Of a DNA stretch of 64,000 nucleotides, positions 61,344 to 64,000 are shown piece by piece. The translations under genes were made by a program, and so were the position numbers. Below the pieces are notes generated by a model. It saw nothing but the letters and a program-made list of their open reading frames with translations. It did not search any database and was not told the origin of the DNA. Source of the stretch: Microbacterium sp. Root180. Lineage in GTDB: Bacteria > Actinomycetota > Actinomycetes > Actinomycetales > Microbacteriaceae. The first letter of the stretch is position 1. Each line of letters starts with the position of its first letter. The stretch is from contig NZ_LMHS01000002.1 of the NCBI RefSeq assembly GCF_001428485.1, positions 72,415-136,414 of the forward strand, read 5' to 3'.

Positions 61344-61383
61344 GCGAAGCCCCGCCTCCCGACAACGGGCGGCGGGGCTTCGC
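61344..61383 (+). terminator. Perfect 13-bp terminator hairpin after clpP2
   Basis: GCGAAGCCCCGCC (61344-61356) pairs perfectly with GGCGGGGCTTCGC (61371-61383). The loop can form a small inner CCCG/CGGG stem. There is no T-tract. It separates clpP2 from clpX. Confidence 0.78.
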
Positions 61384-61448
61384 TGTGAGCGGACGCGCCG
61401 ACCTCCACAACGCGTGTCGCAATCCCGCCGCATGTCGGTCCGAGCGAT

Positions 61449-61454
61449 TAGGCT
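61449..61454 (+). promoter_or_regulatory. -10-like hexamer TAGGCT upstream of clpX
   Basis: TAGGCT lies 47 bases before the clpX ATG, which has an AAGGGGAG ribosome site. Together with the hairpin after clpP2 this supports a dedicated clpX promoter. Confidence 0.42.
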
Positions 61455-61501
61455 CGGAGAACAGCCGGGGCACGGTCCCCGCCGCGACGAAGGGGAGCCG
61501 C

Positions 61502-62770
61502 ATGGCACGCATCGGTGAAAGCGCCGACCTGTTCAAGTGCTCCTTCTGCGGGAAGAGCCAGAAGCAGGTCAAGCAGCTCATCGCGGGTCCGGGCGTCTAC
61601 ATCTGCGACGAATGCGTCGAGCTGTGCAACGAGATCATCGAAGAGCGCATGGCCGAGTCCAGCTCGGGCGTCGTCACCGACTTCGATCTTCCCAAGCCGC
61701 GCGAGATCTTCGGTTTCCTCGAGGAGTACGTCGTCGGCCAGCACGCGGCGAAGCGCGCGCTCTCGGTCGCCGTCTACAACCACTACAAGCGCGTGCGCGC
61801 CCACGGCACGATCCAGTCCGCGGAGCAGCGAGCCGACGAGATCGAGATCGCCAAGAGCAACATCCTGCTGCTCGGTCCCACGGGCTGCGGCAAGACTTAT
61901 CTCGCACAGACGCTCGCAAAGCGCCTCAACGTGCCGTTCGCCGTCGCGGACGCGACGGCCCTCACCGAGGCCGGGTACGTCGGCGAAGACGTCGAGAACA
62001 TCCTTCTCAAGCTGCTGCAGGCGGCCGACTTCGACACGAAGCGCGCCGAGACGGGCATCATCTACATCGACGAGGTCGACAAGATCGCCCGCAAGGCCGA
62101 GAATCCGTCGATCACGCGTGACGTGTCGGGCGAGGGTGTGCAGCAGGCGCTGCTGAAGATCCTCGAGGGCACGGTCGCCTCGGTGCCGCCTCAGGGGGGC
62201 CGCAAGCACCCGCACCAGGAGTTCATCCAGATCGACACGACGAACGTGCTCTTCATCGTGGCCGGAGCGTTCGCGGGCCTCGAAGACATCATCTCGTCGC
62301 GGGTCGGCAAGCACGGCATCGGCTTCGGCGCCCCGCTGCACAACAAGGGCGACGACCTCAGCCTGTTCAGCGAGGTGCGTCCCGAAGACCTGCACAAGTT
62401 CGGCCTGATCCCCGAGTTCATCGGCCGTCTGCCGGTCGTGGCATCCGTATCGCCGCTCGACCAGTCGGCCCTGATGGAGATCCTCACCGAGCCGAAGAAC
62501 GCTCTCGTCAAGCAGTATCAGCGCATGTTCGAACTCGACGGCGTCGCACTCGAGTTCGACGCCGAGGCTCTCGAGGCGATCGCGGATCTCGCGGTGGAGC
62601 GCAAGACCGGCGCCCGTGGGCTCCGGGCGATCCTCGAAGACGTCCTCGGCCCGATCATGTTCGAGATCCCGTCCACCGACGACGTCGACAAGGTGGTCGT
62701 CACGCGCGCCGCGGTCGAAGAAGGCGCACCGCCGACGCTCGTGCTGCGGCAGAAGCGCAAGAGCGCCTGA
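61502..62770 (+). CDS. clpX: ATP-dependent Clp protease ATP-binding subunit ClpX
   Basis: AAA+ unfoldase of 422 residues that feeds substrates to ClpP. The N-terminal C4 zinc-binding domain has CSFC and CDECVELC. Walker A is [12 protein letters not shown], Walker B is [10 protein letters not shown], the pore loop region is [11 protein letters not shown], and the sensor 2 region is [21 protein letters not shown]. The IGF-type ClpP-docking loop is [11 protein letters not shown]. It follows clpP1-clpP2 across a hairpin and its own -10-like element. Confidence 0.97.
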   Translation: MARIGESADLFKCSFCGKSQKQVKQLIAGPGVYICDECVELCNEIIEERMAESSSGVVTDFDLPKPREIFGFLEEYVVGQHAAKRALSVAVYNHYKRVRAHGTIQSAEQRADEIEIAKSNILLLGPTGCGKTYLAQTLAKRLNVPFAVADATALTEAGYVGEDVENILLKLLQAADFDTKRAETGIIYIDEVDKIARKAENPSITRDVSGEGVQQALLKILEGTVASVPPQGGRKHPHQEFIQIDTTNVLFIVAGAFAGLEDIISSRVGKHGIGFGAPLHNKGDDLSLFSEVRPEDLHKFGLIPEFIGRLPVVASVSPLDQSALMEILTEPKNALVKQYQRMFELDGVALEFDAEALEAIADLAVERKTGARGLRAILEDVLGPIMFEIPSTDDVDKVVVTRAAVEEGAPPTLVLRQKRKSA

Positions 62771-62806
62771 CCGACTGAGCGCTTCGGCCCTGTCGCACCC
62801 CGGCGC

Positions 62807-62812
62807 TAGCGT
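62807..62812 (+). promoter_or_regulatory. -10-like hexamer TAGCGT before the epoxide hydrolase gene
   Basis: TAGCGT ends six bases before the ATG at 62819. The intervening CGGGGG is not a ribosome site at that spacing, fitting leaderless transcription. Confidence 0.45.
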
Positions 62813-62818
62813 CGGGGG

Positions 62819-63964
62819 ATGGATGTCGCACCCTTCGAGATCCGTGTCTCCGACGACGTGCTCGCCGACCTGCGTGCCCGCCTCGAACGTTCGCGACTGC
62901 TCGCGGACTCACCTCACCGACCGCCGTCGGGGATGACCGCGACCTACCTCTCCGATCTCGTCGCCTCGTGGCAGGCGCTCGATTGGCGGTCGCGTGAGCG
63001 CTGGCTGAACGCGCACCCCCAGTTCACGGCCGAGCTGGCCGACACGACGATCCACTTCGCGCACCTGCGTTCGCGAGACCCGGACGCTCCCGCCCTGCTG
63101 GTGATGCACGGCTGGCCGCATACCTTCGCGCTGCAGCTGGACTTCGCGGACCTGCTCGACGACTTCCACGTCGTCGTGCCGAGTCTTCCCGGCTTCGCGT
63201 TCTCATCGCCCTACCGATCCGGACTCATGACCGAGGTGCGCCTGGCCGGCACGATGCACACCCTCATGACCGACGTGCTCGGGTACGCCGCCTATCTCAC
63301 CTACGGCGAGGACGTGACGGCCAACGTGAACGACCTGCTCGCGGCACAGCATCCGGAATCTGTTCTCGGGATCGTCGTGACGCACGCGCATTTCCCGACG
63401 CGCGAGGAGCGCCGCGATCTGGCCGCACCCGACGAGCGCGCCTTCTTCGCACGGATCGCCGCCGATCACGAATCCGCCGGCGCCTACGGGCACGTCCAGG
63501 CGACGCGCCCCGATACCCTCGCCGCCGCGCTCAACGACTCGCCGGCCGGCCTGGTCGCGTGGCTGGCCGAGAAGCTCGCGGAGTGGAGCGACACTCCCAC
63601 TGACGAGCCGTCAGCAGTCGAGCAGCGCATCTCGCGGGAGCGGATCCTCACCGAGGCGACGATCTACTGGGCGACGCAGACGATCGGCAGCTCGTTCCGC
63701 CCGTACTACGAGGGCGCCGACACGCCCGCTCCGATTCCCGCGACGGACGTGCCCGCCGCCGTCTACATCCAGCGTCACGAGGCGGACTATCCCGAATCCC
63801 TCGCACGTGCCCACTACCGGGACCTCCGCGTGTTCGAGCGGCTGCCGGAGGGCGGGCACTTCACCGTCGCCGAGGTTCCCGGCGCCATGGCCGACCGCGT
63901 CCGCGCCTTCGCACGCGAACTCGGGCTGCTGCGACCGCATCCGCCGTCAGCGAGCGATCACTGA
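62819..63964 (+). CDS. Epoxide hydrolase family protein (EHN plus alpha/beta hydrolase)
   Basis: Protein of 381 residues related to microsomal-type epoxide hydrolases. The N-terminal EHN segment (APFEIRVSDDVLADLRARLERSRL) packs over the hydrolase core. The oxyanion motif HGWPHTF is followed by VPSLPGFAFSSPY. The nucleophile position reads TYGEDVTANVND instead of the usual QGGDWG, still keeping the Asp. The charge-relay His is in GGHFTVAEVP. The substitution around the nucleophile suggests an atypical member, so the epoxide substrate is not certain. Confidence 0.85.
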   Translation: MDVAPFEIRVSDDVLADLRARLERSRLLADSPHRPPSGMTATYLSDLVASWQALDWRSRERWLNAHPQFTAELADTTIHFAHLRSRDPDAPALLVMHGWPHTFALQLDFADLLDDFHVVVPSLPGFAFSSPYRSGLMTEVRLAGTMHTLMTDVLGYAAYLTYGEDVTANVNDLLAAQHPESVLGIVVTHAHFPTREERRDLAAPDERAFFARIAADHESAGAYGHVQATRPDTLAAALNDSPAGLVAWLAEKLAEWSDTPTDEPSAVEQRISRERILTEATIYWATQTIGSSFRPYYEGADTPAPIPATDVPAAVYIQRHEADYPESLARAHYRDLRVFERLPEGGHFTVAEVPGAMADRVRAFARELGLLRPHPPSASDH

Positions 63965-63971
63965 GGCCGAG

Positions 63972-64000
63972 GAGCTGCGCGCGGTGGCCGTGCGCAGCTC
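63972..64000 (+). terminator. Hairpin after the epoxide hydrolase gene, at window edge
   Basis: GAGCTGCGC (63972-63980) pairs perfectly with GCGCAGCTC (63992-64000) around an 11-base loop. The stem may continue past the window edge. Confidence 0.65.

Overview
The window is about 70% GC and reads as a chromosomal segment of a Gram-positive actinobacterium, most likely family Microbacteriaceae and probably Microbacterium or a close relative. This is an inference from gene content: a division and cell wall cluster followed by sepF, yggT and divIVA/wag31, an actinobacterial bcc-aa3 oxidase with a di-haem QcrC and a CtaF subunit, paired clpP genes, and DUF3043. I see no phage, insertion sequence, integrase or CRISPR array, and no stretch over 300 bases without a gene.

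Layout. 1-17.9 kb is the division and cell wall cluster on the + strand: mraZ (cut by the left edge), rsmH, ftsL-like, ftsI, murF, mraY, murD, ftsW, murG, murC, ftsQ, ftsZ, yggS, sepF, yggT, divIVA, lspA and a RluA-type pseudouridine synthase. murE is missing between ftsI and murF. 17.9-29.1 kb holds housekeeping genes: DinB-like, GNAT, dnaE, a membrane protein, hisD, nrdR, pyrD, DUF3043, an M20 peptidase and an erpA/iscA-type iron-sulfur carrier. 29.2-38.2 kb is the terminal respiratory chain: ctaC-ctaD-ctaF plus a PP2C phosphatase on +, then a rhodanese and ctaE-qcrC-qcrA-qcrB on -. trpD follows, separated from ctaE by a DtxR/IdeR-like palindrome.

38.4-45.0 kb is mixed: a small membrane protein, a helix-hairpin-helix plus PHP protein, a SHOCT protein, a NarL-type two-component pair, a stand-alone 5'-3' exonuclease and a RibD-like reductase. 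45.2-49.5 kb is the most interesting accessory locus: four translationally coupled genes encoding a polysialyltransferase-like enzyme, a CMP-sialate synthetase fused to a HAD phosphatase, a NeuB-type synthase lacking the C-terminal SAF domain, and a second putative glycosyltransferase. No NeuC-type epimerase is present. The set fits synthesis of a CMP-activated nonulosonic acid, possibly Kdn, and its polymerisation into a surface glycan such as a teichulosonic acid.

49.6-57.6 kb contains a DksA-like zinc-finger protein, a YchJ-like protein, a PEP-mutase-family enzyme, a flavin monooxygenase, a beta-lactamase-family hydrolase, an NhaA-DsbA fusion, a cNMP-binding thioredoxin-reductase-like flavoprotein without the redox CxxC, and a UBP zinc-finger protein. 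57.6-64 kb has tRNA-Gly(UCC), a SnoaL-like protein, tRNA-Pro(UGG), tig, clpP1, clpP2, clpX and an epoxide hydrolase.

Expression signals. At least 16 genes have a TANNNT hexamer ending 6-9 bases before the start codon, mostly without a Shine-Dalgarno sequence, which predicts leaderless transcripts. Most terminators seen are strong GC hairpins with little or no T-tract.
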